Below, in pieces: positions 1 through 5,758 of a stretch of 7,564 nucleotides of DNA. The translations under genes were made by a program, and so were the position numbers. The stretch's first letter is position 1; each line of letters opens with the position of its first letter. The notes beneath the pieces were generated by a model. The model was not told the origin of the DNA, did no database searches, and saw only the letters and a list, made by a program, of their open reading frames with translations. This stretch comes from CBDUEV01 sp965366365 (GTDB lineage: Bacteria > Actinomycetota > Acidimicrobiia > Spongiisociales > JAENVV01): contig CBDUEV010000105.1 of the NCBI GenBank assembly GCA_965366365.1, forward strand, positions 1-7,564, given 5' to 3'.

Positions 1-33
1 TACTGCTGAGTCGCCTCGGCGGGGCCTGAGAAG

Positions 34-1182
34 TCACCCCACCACACACCGCTCGCCGTAGTCGACGAGCGGGGGTGGGTGTGTCGCATCGGCGCAGGCC
101 GCGCAGTGAGGATCACGCACGATCCGCAGCTCTCGGAACTCTTGATCGAGTGCGTCGTAGAGGAGGAGGCGGCCGGTCAGATCGTCGCCGATCCCGAGCA
201 ACAGCTTCACGACTTCCACTGCCTGGAGCGACCCGATCACCCCGGGGAGGACCCCAAGGACCCCTGCCTCTGCACAGTTGGGGGCGAGTGCCGCCGGAGG
301 CGGCTCCGCGAACAGGCAGCGGTAGCACGGACCCTGGTGGGGACGAAACACGCTGACCTGACCCTCGAACCGAAAGATCGAGCCGTGGACGACCGGGATC
401 CCGAGGTTGAGCGAAGCGTCGTTCACCAGGTAGCGGGTCGGGAAGTTGTCCGCGCCATCGACGATCACGTCGTAGCCGGAGAGGATCTCCACGGCGTTGC
501 CTGCCATGAGGCGGGTTCGGTATTCGACGACGGTCACATCCGGGTTGAGGTTGGCGACGGTTTCGGTAACGGATGCCGTCTTGGCTGACCCGATCCGATC
601 GAGGCCGTGCACGATCTGCCGTTGCAGGTTCGAGGCATCGACGGTGTCCGCGTCGACCACCCCCAGTTCGCCGACACCCGCCGCAGCAAGGTAGAGCGCG
701 ACCGGTGATCCGAGCCCGCCGGCACCCACGATGAGGACCTTGGACTCGAGCAGCCGGCGCTGCCCTTCGAGGCCCACTTCGGCGAGCGCAGTGTGGCGAC
801 TGTACCTCGCCCGCTGCTCGTCGGTGAGCGTGTCGGGCGCCTGCCACGGGCGACCCTGCGATTTCCACGCCTCGACACCTCCGGCGAGGTTCACCACATT
901 GCTGTAGCCGATTTCCATGAGCGACACCGCAGCGAGGGCAGACCTGGCCCCCACCGAACACACGACAACCAGCGCAGAATCCAGGTCCGGGACGTGACGC
1001 CCGATCTCCGACTCGAGCACACCTCGGGGGATGAGTATCGAGCCCGGGATTGCTCCCAGTGCGAATTCGTGAGGCTCCCGCACGTCGACGATCGTCACGC
1101 CTGCGCCGAGGCCGACCAGATGATCCGGGTGGATCTCGGTGATCTGCGCTCTCGCCTGGGAGACGAGCTCTTCGTAGTCCAT
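34..1182 (-). CDS. moeB: Rhodanese-MoeB/ThiF fusion: sulfur-carrier adenylyltransferase/sulfurtransferase
   Basis: This is an E1-like enzyme that should adenylate the C-terminal glycine of a ubiquitin-like sulfur carrier (MoaD or ThiS type) and help deliver sulfur to it, in the cytoplasm. Numbering here is from the ATG at 1182 (382 aa). A rhodanese domain covers about 5-115, with the active-loop motif CSVGARS at 75-81 (catalytic Cys75). A ThiF/MoeB domain follows from about 125, with GAGGLG at 153-158, NLQRQ at 185-189 and DGADN around 242-246. Four cysteines, CYRC at 286-289 and CAAC at 360-363, form the usual zinc site. Cys303 (NCAEAG) aligns with the putative thioester cysteine of MOCS3, 14 residues after the second zinc Cys. 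The longest possible start is GTG at 1209, but no ribosome site precedes it. ATG at 1182 has AGG nine bases upstream, and ATG at 1188 is also possible. The partner (MoaD, ThiS or CysO type) is not visible, so the pathway is undecided. Confidence 0.9.
   Translation of the reverse strand: MDYEELVSQARAQITEIHPDHLVGLGAGVTIVDVREPHEFALGAIPGSILIPRGVLESEIGRHVPDLDSALVVVCSVGARSALAAVSLMEIGYSNVVNLAGGVEAWKSQGRPWQAPDTLTDEQRARYSRHTALAEVGLEGQRRLLESKVLIVGAGGLGSPVALYLAAAGVGELGVVDADTVDASNLQRQIVHGLDRIGSAKTASVTETVANLNPDVTVVEYRTRLMAGNAVEILSGYDVIVDGADNFPTRYLVNDASLNLGIPVVHGSIFRFEGQVSVFRPHQGPCYRCLFAEPPPAALAPNCAEAGVLGVLPGVIGSLQAVEVVKLLLGIGDDLTGRLLLYDALDQEFRELRIVRDPHCAACADATHPPPLVDYGERCVVG
44..84. repeat. Imperfect inverted repeat at the 3' end of the rhodanese-MoeB gene
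   Basis: CGCTCG (50-55) pairs with CGAGCG (66-71) around a 10-base loop, and ACACAC (44-49) can extend the stem by pairing with GTGTGT (79-84) across a 7-base bulge. It lies within the last codons, just before the stop at 34. It has no T-run and overlaps coding sequence, so it may be a coincidence of codon composition. It could form a 3' hairpin in the operon mRNA. Confidence 0.25.
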
Positions 1183-1221
1183 GACCATCAGCCTACGAGA
1201 GTTCTCCACACATGCGTCGTG

Positions 1222-1695
1222 TCAGTCCGGCTCGGGCTTTTCCCCGCCAGTCGACGGCGCCGGTCGCTCTCGCACATTGAAGCGGATCCGCTTGCGCTCC
1301 TGACCGTCGATGGCGATCGCAAACGAGAACCCGCCGGCCTTGGAGAACGGGACGTTGTTGAACGTGAAGGCCCGCACCACCCCGATGTCGGACCCGTCGG
1401 GCAGCCCAGGCGGCCTTCCCACGGTCAGGGAGTGTTTGAGCGGCCCCGAACCGAAGACCGAGTTACCGTCTTCATCCTGCAGATCGATCGTCATCGAGAG
1501 TCGCCTGCCCGCATCGGTCCACGGAATGCGAAAGCGGGCGCCGATGGCGAGGCTGTGGTGGCGGGCGGGGAGCTGGCGGACCCACAATGTGTCCCATCCG
1601 CCCCCCATCACGTACAACTTGCCGCCCACCGCTTGGACGGCGTCGGCGATGAGCGCAAAGTCGACGGAGGGTTCCAGGGTGATCGAGTCGGTCAT
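1222..1695 (-). CDS. Small conserved protein of unknown function, DUF6941-like
   Basis: This is a 157-residue soluble protein with no signal peptide and no membrane segment. The N-terminal third (ADAVQAVGGKLYVMGGGWD, residues 17-35) strongly recalls a family of roughly 130-150 residue bacterial proteins that I remember as DUF6941. That assignment is from memory, not from a search. Alternating hydrophobic stretches (48-56, 66-72, 104-115, 123-130, 136-141) suggest a mostly beta fold. The last 15 residues are polar and proline-rich, probably a disordered tail. No catalytic motif is seen and there are no cysteines. The ATG lies 3 bases after the stop of the glycosylphosphotransferase gene, so its translation is probably coupled to that gene. 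Its own ribosome site is weak. No function is assigned. Confidence 0.85.
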   Translation of the reverse strand: MTDSITLEPSVDFALIADAVQAVGGKLYVMGGGWDTLWVRQLPARHHSLAIGARFRIPWTDAGRRLSMTIDLQDEDGNSVFGSGPLKHSLTVGRPPGLPDGSDIGVVRAFTFNNVPFSKAGGFSFAIAIDGQERKRIRFNVRERPAPSTGGEKPEPD

Positions 1696-1698
1696 CGT

Positions 1699-2982
1699 CT
1701 ACCGCGCCCCGAAACCCGAGAGCACGGTCCAGATGCTCCGACCCAGCACGTGAAGGTCCAGCCAGGGCGACATGTGCTTCACGTAGTAGAGGTCGTAGGT
1801 CAGTTTGTCGATCGTCTCGGCCTGATCGTCGGCGTATCCGTAGTTGACCTGCGCCCATCCGGTCACTCCCGGCCGCACCAGATGGCGGTGTGAGTAGAAG
1901 GGGATCTCCGTCTTGAAGCGGTCAACGAAGCGGGCTTGCTCGGGTCGCGGGCCCACCAGCGCCAAGTCGCCCTTCAGCACGTTGTACAGCTGCGGGAGTT
2001 CGTCGACCCTGAACCTGCGGAGGCCTCGACCGACTGCCGTCAGCCTCGGGTCGTCTTTGGTGGCGAAGCGAGGGCCTTGCTCTTCGGCGTCGACGACCAT
2101 GGTGCGAAACTTGTACAGCGTGAAGGGATGACCGTCCTTGCCGATCCGTACCTGCTTGAAGATCACGGGACCGGGCGACGTGAACCGCACCGCCAAGGCA
2201 ATGACCCCGGCCAGCGGCACCCAGATCGGAATGGTCACCAGGACCGCCAGGATGTCGACGATGGCCTTACCCCCTATGTAGGGGGCGGTGCGGGTCACCG
2301 GCGCCGACAGCTCCCATCCTTCGGCGAGATGGATGATGGGCATGCGTCCGGTGTGCTCCTCGTACACGGCGCTCATCGCCCGTACGGAGTAGCCCGCCAG
2401 CGCGCACGAAGAGACGAACTGCGCCATCCTGTCAGAGAGCACGGCGCGCAGGTCGACCGCGATGGTCACCCCTGTCGGGTACGGATCCACCTCGCCGGTG
2501 GTGGAAGGGTCGAGAACCGCCAGAAGGTCCGTGTGCGGTGCGGTGCGAAGGTCGTCGATGAGTTCCTTCTCGTCCGAGATGATCACCATCGGCTCCGTCC
2601 AGGGGCGGCGACGCCTGATGAGCCGATGGGCATTGACGCCGATGAACCAGACCGCCGTCGCCGTGACGAGGAACTTGTTCGAGTAGTACGGACGGGTGGC
2701 CACCAGCAGAAACGCGGTGACCGCCAGGGCAGTGCTGACGATGGCGAGGCCTCGCCCGTAGCTGGGTCGCGGCGCTCCCCCAGCCCACATGCGCGTCGAC
2801 ACGAAGGAGCCCACCACGAAGCCGCCGTACAGGAAGCTGATGAAGGGCCAGATCGAACCCGAGCCCGGTAGCGCCACCTCCCAGGGGAGAAGGCCGAACG
2901 TGACGACCGAGCCGACCAGGACCCCGATGGTCAGCGCCACGAAGTCGGCGATGGCTGTCGAAAGCAAGAAACGCCTTCGCAT
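1699..2982 (-). CDS. Exopolysaccharide polyprenyl glycosylphosphotransferase (sugar transferase)
   Basis: This 427-residue membrane enzyme should transfer a sugar 1-phosphate from a nucleotide sugar to undecaprenyl phosphate, the first membrane step of exopolysaccharide or surface-glycan assembly. Four predicted membrane helices lie at about 8-33, 44-62, 78-96 and 103-118. A compact Rossmann-like middle region (130-225) follows, without a clear glycine-rich loop. A hydrophobic segment at 238-265 would be the membrane-embedded anchor of the catalytic domain. The bacterial sugar transferase core (PF02397 type) shows KFRTM (291-295), DELPQLYNVL (327-336) containing the Asp-Glu catalytic pair, GDLALVGPRPE (338-348), RPGVTGWAQV (370-379) and LYYVKHMSPWLDL (398-410). 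The ATG at 2982 has GAGG four bases upstream. The length is slightly below the usual 450-480 for the class. The sugar specificity cannot be read from the sequence. Confidence 0.93.
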   Translation of the reverse strand: MRRRFLLSTAIADFVALTIGVLVGSVVTFGLLPWEVALPGSGSIWPFISFLYGGFVVGSFVSTRMWAGGAPRPSYGRGLAIVSTALAVTAFLLVATRPYYSNKFLVTATAVWFIGVNAHRLIRRRRPWTEPMVIISDEKELIDDLRTAPHTDLLAVLDPSTTGEVDPYPTGVTIAVDLRAVLSDRMAQFVSSCALAGYSVRAMSAVYEEHTGRMPIIHLAEGWELSAPVTRTAPYIGGKAIVDILAVLVTIPIWVPLAGVIALAVRFTSPGPVIFKQVRIGKDGHPFTLYKFRTMVVDAEEQGPRFATKDDPRLTAVGRGLRRFRVDELPQLYNVLKGDLALVGPRPEQARFVDRFKTEIPFYSHRHLVRPGVTGWAQVNYGYADDQAETIDKLTYDLYYVKHMSPWLDLHVLGRSIWTVLSGFGAR

Positions 2983-3006
2983 GGAGCCTCAGCCTAACCA
3001 GCGACG

Positions 3007-3019
3007 AACCCGGTGGGTT
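3007..3019 (-). other. Short hairpin after the pepA stop codon
   Basis: A perfect inverted repeat, AACCC-GGT-GGGTT on the plus strand, begins one base after the pepA stop. The stem is 5 bp with a 3-base loop. It occupies much of the 38-base gap before the glycosylphosphotransferase gene. There is no T-run after it on the minus strand, so it is not a convincing intrinsic terminator. It could be an mRNA-processing or stabilising hairpin, or chance. Confidence 0.25.
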
Positions 3020-3020
3020 G

Positions 3021-4472
3021 TCACAGTGTGGACTGGTCCTCGGCCAACGCCACGAGGGTTCGCACCCCGAACCCGACGCCGCCCTTGGTGAGGTAGTACC
3101 CCGGCGAGTCGGCCCAGGCCGGCCCGGCGATATCGATGTGCACCCAGGGGCGTCCGTCGACGAACTCCTGGAGGAACAGGGCAGCCTTGATGGCTCCCCC
3201 GTAGCGGTTGCTGCCGGTGTTCCGGACGTCGGCGAGATCCGAATCGATGTCAGATCGGTACTCCGCCTCGAGCGGGAGATGCCAGAGTCGTTCACCGGCC
3301 CTCGCACCGGCGGCCACGACCTGGGCAGCCGCTTCGTCGTCATTGGCGAAGACGCCACCGATTCTCTCGCCGAGAGCCACCGAGCATGCCCCGGTCAGGG
3401 TGGCGACGTCCACGACGAGATCAGCATCGTCTTCCATGGCCAACGAAAGGCCATCGGCGAGCACCAACCTCCCCTCGGCGTCGGTGTTGAGCACCTCCAT
3501 GGTCTTGCCATTGCGCGCCGTGAGGACGTCCCCGGGGCGGGTGGCCGAACCCGACGGAAGGTTCTCAGTGACGGGAGTGATGGCGGTCACCTTGATCTTC
3601 ACTCCCAGCCGGGCGATGGCCCCCATCGCAGCCAGAACGGCCGCCGCGCCGGCCATGTCGTCCTTCATGGTCTTCATGGATTCGGCCGGCTTGATCGACA
3701 AACCGCCGGAGTCGAAGAGGATTCCCTTGCCGACCAGGGCGAGCGAACGGGTGGCCCCTTCGGGCGAGTAGATGAGGCGGATCATCGCGGCGGGTTCCAC
3801 CGAGCCGGCGTTGACGCCCGCCAAGCCACCGAAGCCCTCGTCGATCACCTCCTGGCCACTCCACACCTGACACTCCAGGCCGAGTTCTTCGGCCAGCACT
3901 TCCGCCATGGCCGAGACGGCAGAAGGCGGCAGGTCCAGGGCGGGCCGGTTCACGAGGTCTCGGGCCTCCGCAACAGCCGCAGTCACCACCTGGGCACGGT
4001 GGAGTTCGCCCTCGTCTGCTCCGTCGAGAAAGATGAGGCGCTCGGTTCGGGTGGGCGAGTCCGCCGACTTGTAGTCGTCGAACCGGTAGTGGCCGAGCGC
4101 GAAGCCTTCGGCCACGGCACCGGCCGCGCCGTCCAGGTCGACCAGATGAAGGGTGGTGGCCAGCTCGGCGGTCCGGGCCGCTTTTCCCAGCCACCCGGCT
4201 GCTTGACGAAGCCTCTCCGAGTCGAGTTCGTCGCCGAGCCCCACGAGATACGCCACCGAGAAGCCGGTCCCCCTGAGAGGCACCACCGCCACCTCCCCGA
4301 GCTTGCCTGAGAAGCCGAGGTCTTCGAGATGTTCGTCGGTCACCTGGTCGCCCAAGATGTCGGCGGTGCCGGGACCAAAGACCCAGTCGGCGAAAACGGG
4401 GACTGCGACGGCTCGGCCGGCGGCGCCCTCGAGGGCGGGTCCGGCAACGAACTCTGGGATAACCGACATCAT
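3021..4472 (-). CDS. pepA: Leucyl aminopeptidase (cytosol aminopeptidase, M17 family)
   Basis: This is a cytoplasmic two-metal aminopeptidase that removes N-terminal residues, often Leu, from peptides during peptide turnover. It is normally a hexamer. It has 483 residues, close to the usual 480-500. The N-terminal domain (about 1-165) is variable, as expected. The catalytic domain is complete: GKGILFDSGGLSIKP starts at 248 and supplies metal ligands Lys249 and Asp254 and catalytic Lys261. Asp272 lies in KDDMAG. The family signature NTDAEGRL (329-336) supplies Asp331, Glu333 and Arg335. These spacings match E. coli PepA exactly (K270, D275, K282, D293, D352, E354, R356). The gene overlaps the stop of the upstream adenosyltransferase gene by four bases (ATGA). 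Two successive ATGs are present; GGAGGA abuts the first, so the second (4469) has the more normal spacing. Confidence 0.97.
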   Translation of the reverse strand: MMSVIPEFVAGPALEGAAGRAVAVPVFADWVFGPGTADILGDQVTDEHLEDLGFSGKLGEVAVVPLRGTGFSVAYLVGLGDELDSERLRQAAGWLGKAARTAELATTLHLVDLDGAAGAVAEGFALGHYRFDDYKSADSPTRTERLIFLDGADEGELHRAQVVTAAVAEARDLVNRPALDLPPSAVSAMAEVLAEELGLECQVWSGQEVIDEGFGGLAGVNAGSVEPAAMIRLIYSPEGATRSLALVGKGILFDSGGLSIKPAESMKTMKDDMAGAAAVLAAMGAIARLGVKIKVTAITPVTENLPSGSATRPGDVLTARNGKTMEVLNTDAEGRLVLADGLSLAMEDDADLVVDVATLTGACSVALGERIGGVFANDDEAAAQVVAAGARAGERLWHLPLEAEYRSDIDSDLADVRNTGSNRYGGAIKAALFLQEFVDGRPWVHIDIAGPAWADSPGYYLTKGGVGFGVRTLVALAEDQSTL

Positions 4473-5014
4473 TCCTCCAGGCGTGATGGCTGCCAGGCTT
4501 CTTCCGAAGCCCGGACGAGCATGTAGATGTAATCGGCGAGACGGTTGAGGTAGGGCACCACGTGGCTGCCGTCCAGGCCGCCCTCGGCCGCGTAGGTCAC
4601 TGCGCGCCGCTCGGCGCGACGAACGATGGCGCGGGCGAGATCGAGGAGCGCGGGGAGCGGTGCTTGACCCGGCACGATGAACTCCTCAGGCATTCCCACC
4701 GCGTCGACAACGGCGTCGATCTCGGTCTCGATTCTGGACACCATTGCCGGGGTCGTCACACTGACCCCCGGTTCGAGCTTGTGTCGATTCGACGGGTCGG
4801 TGGCGAGTTCGGCGGCCACCACGAAGAGCTCGCGTTGGACCTTCAGGAGTCGTTCGGACAACGCCGCATCGGCATGGGACCGGGCGACGCCGATGGCGGC
4901 GACGGCTTCGTCGACCGTCCCATAGGCCTCGGGTCCGGTGGAGTCCTTGCGGACCCGACCACCGTAGAACAGCCCGGTGGAACCGTCGTCGCCCTTCTTG
5001 GTGTAGATCTTCAC
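4469..5014 (-). CDS. pduO: PduO-type cob(I)yrinic acid a,c-diamide/cob(I)alamin adenosyltransferase
   Basis: This enzyme transfers the adenosyl group of ATP to cob(I)alamin, making adenosylcobalamin, in the cytoplasm. PduO-type enzymes are trimers of four-helix bundles. It has 181 residues, the usual length for a stand-alone domain. The N-terminal ATP-binding motif is present: YTKKGDDGSTGLFYGGR at residues 4-20, then YGTVDE at 31-36. The C-terminal helix motifs are also present: RAIVRRAERR (128-137) and LNRLADYIYMLVR (156-168). The start is GTG at 5014, because the following sequence begins the family's usual KIYTKKGD and its GTGA overlaps the stop of the upstream gene by four bases. The reading frame stays open upstream to 5671, but that part only shadows the membrane-protein gene. 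Its stop overlaps pepA. No other cobalamin gene is in the window, so this may be corrinoid salvage or repair. Confidence 0.95.
   Translation of the reverse strand: MKIYTKKGDDGSTGLFYGGRVRKDSTGPEAYGTVDEAVAAIGVARSHADAALSERLLKVQRELFVVAAELATDPSNRHKLEPGVSVTTPAMVSRIETEIDAVVDAVGMPEEFIVPGQAPLPALLDLARAIVRRAERRAVTYAAEGGLDGSHVVPYLNRLADYIYMLVRASEEAWQPSRLEE
4473..4478 (-). promoter_or_regulatory. Ribosome binding site of pepA
   Basis: GGAGGA on the minus strand lies inside the last codons of the upstream adenosyltransferase gene. GGAGG is one base from the first ATG (4472) and four bases from the second (4469). The very short spacing favours starting at the second ATG, while the ATGA overlap involves the first. 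Either way, coupling with the upstream gene is likely. Confidence 0.55.
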
Positions 5015-5733
5015 GACGGCACGATACCTTGCCCGAGGATGTTGGCCGCATCGCCGATGAGCGAACGCCCCGCAACCGTGGCCCCGAGGGCGGTCAGCAC
5101 CGCCAGATAGGAAAGGCCGGTGGCCGCCATCACCCCTGCGTAGGCCGGTTCCTTCAGGGCAAACCACACCGCCACCATGAGGAGCACGCTCATGGCGGCC
5201 AGGCCGAGGAACGCCCACCCCACCACTCCGCCTCCCGAGAGCGCCCCGAGCGAGACGAGGAGGACGAGATCCAGTACCAGTGCTCCGGCGGCTGCCAGGT
5301 CGAGTGTCTGAAGGGCCCACCGCGGCAACTGCGGGTCGACGAGGTACCAGTGACCCAGCAACATCTCGTCGGTCACGCCCCCGAGCGCCACCGCCCCGGT
5401 CAATGCGGGGAGCCATCCCGTCACGGAGGCCGCCACCGACAGGAAGGCGAGTGCCGAAGCCGCCAGGAGTGCCGCCGCCAGAACCGGCCGGTCGGCCACG
5501 ATCATCGCCGCCACCAAGGTCGCCACCGCCACCCAGGGTACGGCACCGCTTGAGCCGATCGTCCACGCGCCGACGAGAAGCGTCGCCAGGCCCGCCACCC
5601 AGAAGAAGGCGCGGCCAACGATCCGCCAGTAGGCCACGAGGGCGGCGCCGCCCGCCATGCCGGCTGCCCACATGGCAAGGACGGAGAGTGGCGTCAGAGC
5701 GAAGTCTGGTTCGAGGATTGATTTCCTCCCCAA
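5011..5733 (-). CDS. Polytopic membrane protein of unknown function with a GHWYL motif
   Basis: I do not recognise this 240-residue protein. It is very hydrophobic, with about seven or eight predicted membrane helices: roughly 12-36, 40-58, 64-80, 83-103, 107-127, 138-161, 171-192 and 197-220. The most distinctive stretch is TDEMLLGHWYLVDPQLPRW (121-139). It places His128, Trp129 and Tyr130 at a membrane boundary and looks like a conserved functional loop, possibly for metal, haem or quinone contact (speculation). The start is TTG at 5733. The next in-frame ATG (5673) would cut into the first helix and has no ribosome site. Oddly, a strong GGGGAGG sequence lies just inside the proposed start rather than before it. 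It is the first gene of the operon, and its stop overlaps the GTG of the adenosyltransferase gene. A role in cofactor transport or membrane redox chemistry is only guesswork. Confidence 0.78.
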   Translation of the reverse strand: MGRKSILEPDFALTPLSVLAMWAAGMAGGAALVAYWRIVGRAFFWVAGLATLLVGAWTIGSSGAVPWVAVATLVAAMIVADRPVLAAALLAASALAFLSVAASVTGWLPALTGAVALGGVTDEMLLGHWYLVDPQLPRWALQTLDLAAAGALVLDLVLLVSLGALSGGGVVGWAFLGLAAMSVLLMVAVWFALKEPAYAGVMAATGLSYLAVLTALGATVAGRSLIGDAANILGQGIVPS

Positions 5734-5747
5734 GGGATCAGCAAGGC

Positions 5748-5755
5748 AGTATACG
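5748..5755. promoter_or_regulatory. Possible overlapping divergent -10 elements
   Basis: A palindromic GTATAC (5749-5754) lies in the 25-base gap between the divergent starts at 5733 (minus) and 5759 (plus). On the minus strand it reads TATACT, one base from the consensus -10, about 15 bases before the TTG. On the plus strand it reads TATACG, four bases before the GTG. Neither direction has a clear -35 at 16-18 bases. If used, both transcripts would be nearly or fully leaderless, which is common in Actinomycetota. This is inference from short motifs. Confidence 0.35.
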
Positions 5756-5758
5756 GGT

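Noticed and set aside
1..33. A terminator or the end of another gene after the rhodanese-MoeB stop
   Set aside because: Only 33 bases are visible. They contain a very small CGCC/GGCG pairing and no T-run, so nothing can be assigned.
1183..1209. GTG start at 1209 for the rhodanese-MoeB gene
   Set aside because: No ribosome site precedes it and the extra nine residues show no conservation signal. ATG 1182 has AGG at a workable distance, though this remains uncertain.
793..1893. A 366-codon open frame on the plus strand crossing three minus-strand genes
   Set aside because: It spans the ends of the rhodanese-MoeB, DUF6941-like and glycosylphosphotransferase genes, has low-complexity composition and no domain-like motif.
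2983..3020. A promoter for the glycosylphosphotransferase gene in the 38-base gap (GTGACA and TAGGCT on the minus strand)
   Set aside because: The two elements are about 22 bases apart, too far for a standard promoter, and each is weak.
3018..4310. A 430-codon open frame on the plus strand, antisense to pepA
   Set aside because: It lies wholly opposite pepA, whose product has every catalytic residue. Its translation is rich in Gly, Arg and His with no recognisable motif, as expected for a shadow frame in GC-rich DNA.
5015..5671. Upstream extension of the adenosyltransferase frame to a 400-residue protein
   Set aside because: The extra part is Gly/Arg-rich and overlaps the membrane-protein gene in another frame. 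The family N-terminus starts exactly at GTG 5014.
5657..5758. An N-terminal extension of the family 2 glycosyltransferase from ATG 5657
   Set aside because: It would overlap the divergent gene by 77 bases and adds residues with no family resemblance. The conserved domain begins well after GTG 5759.
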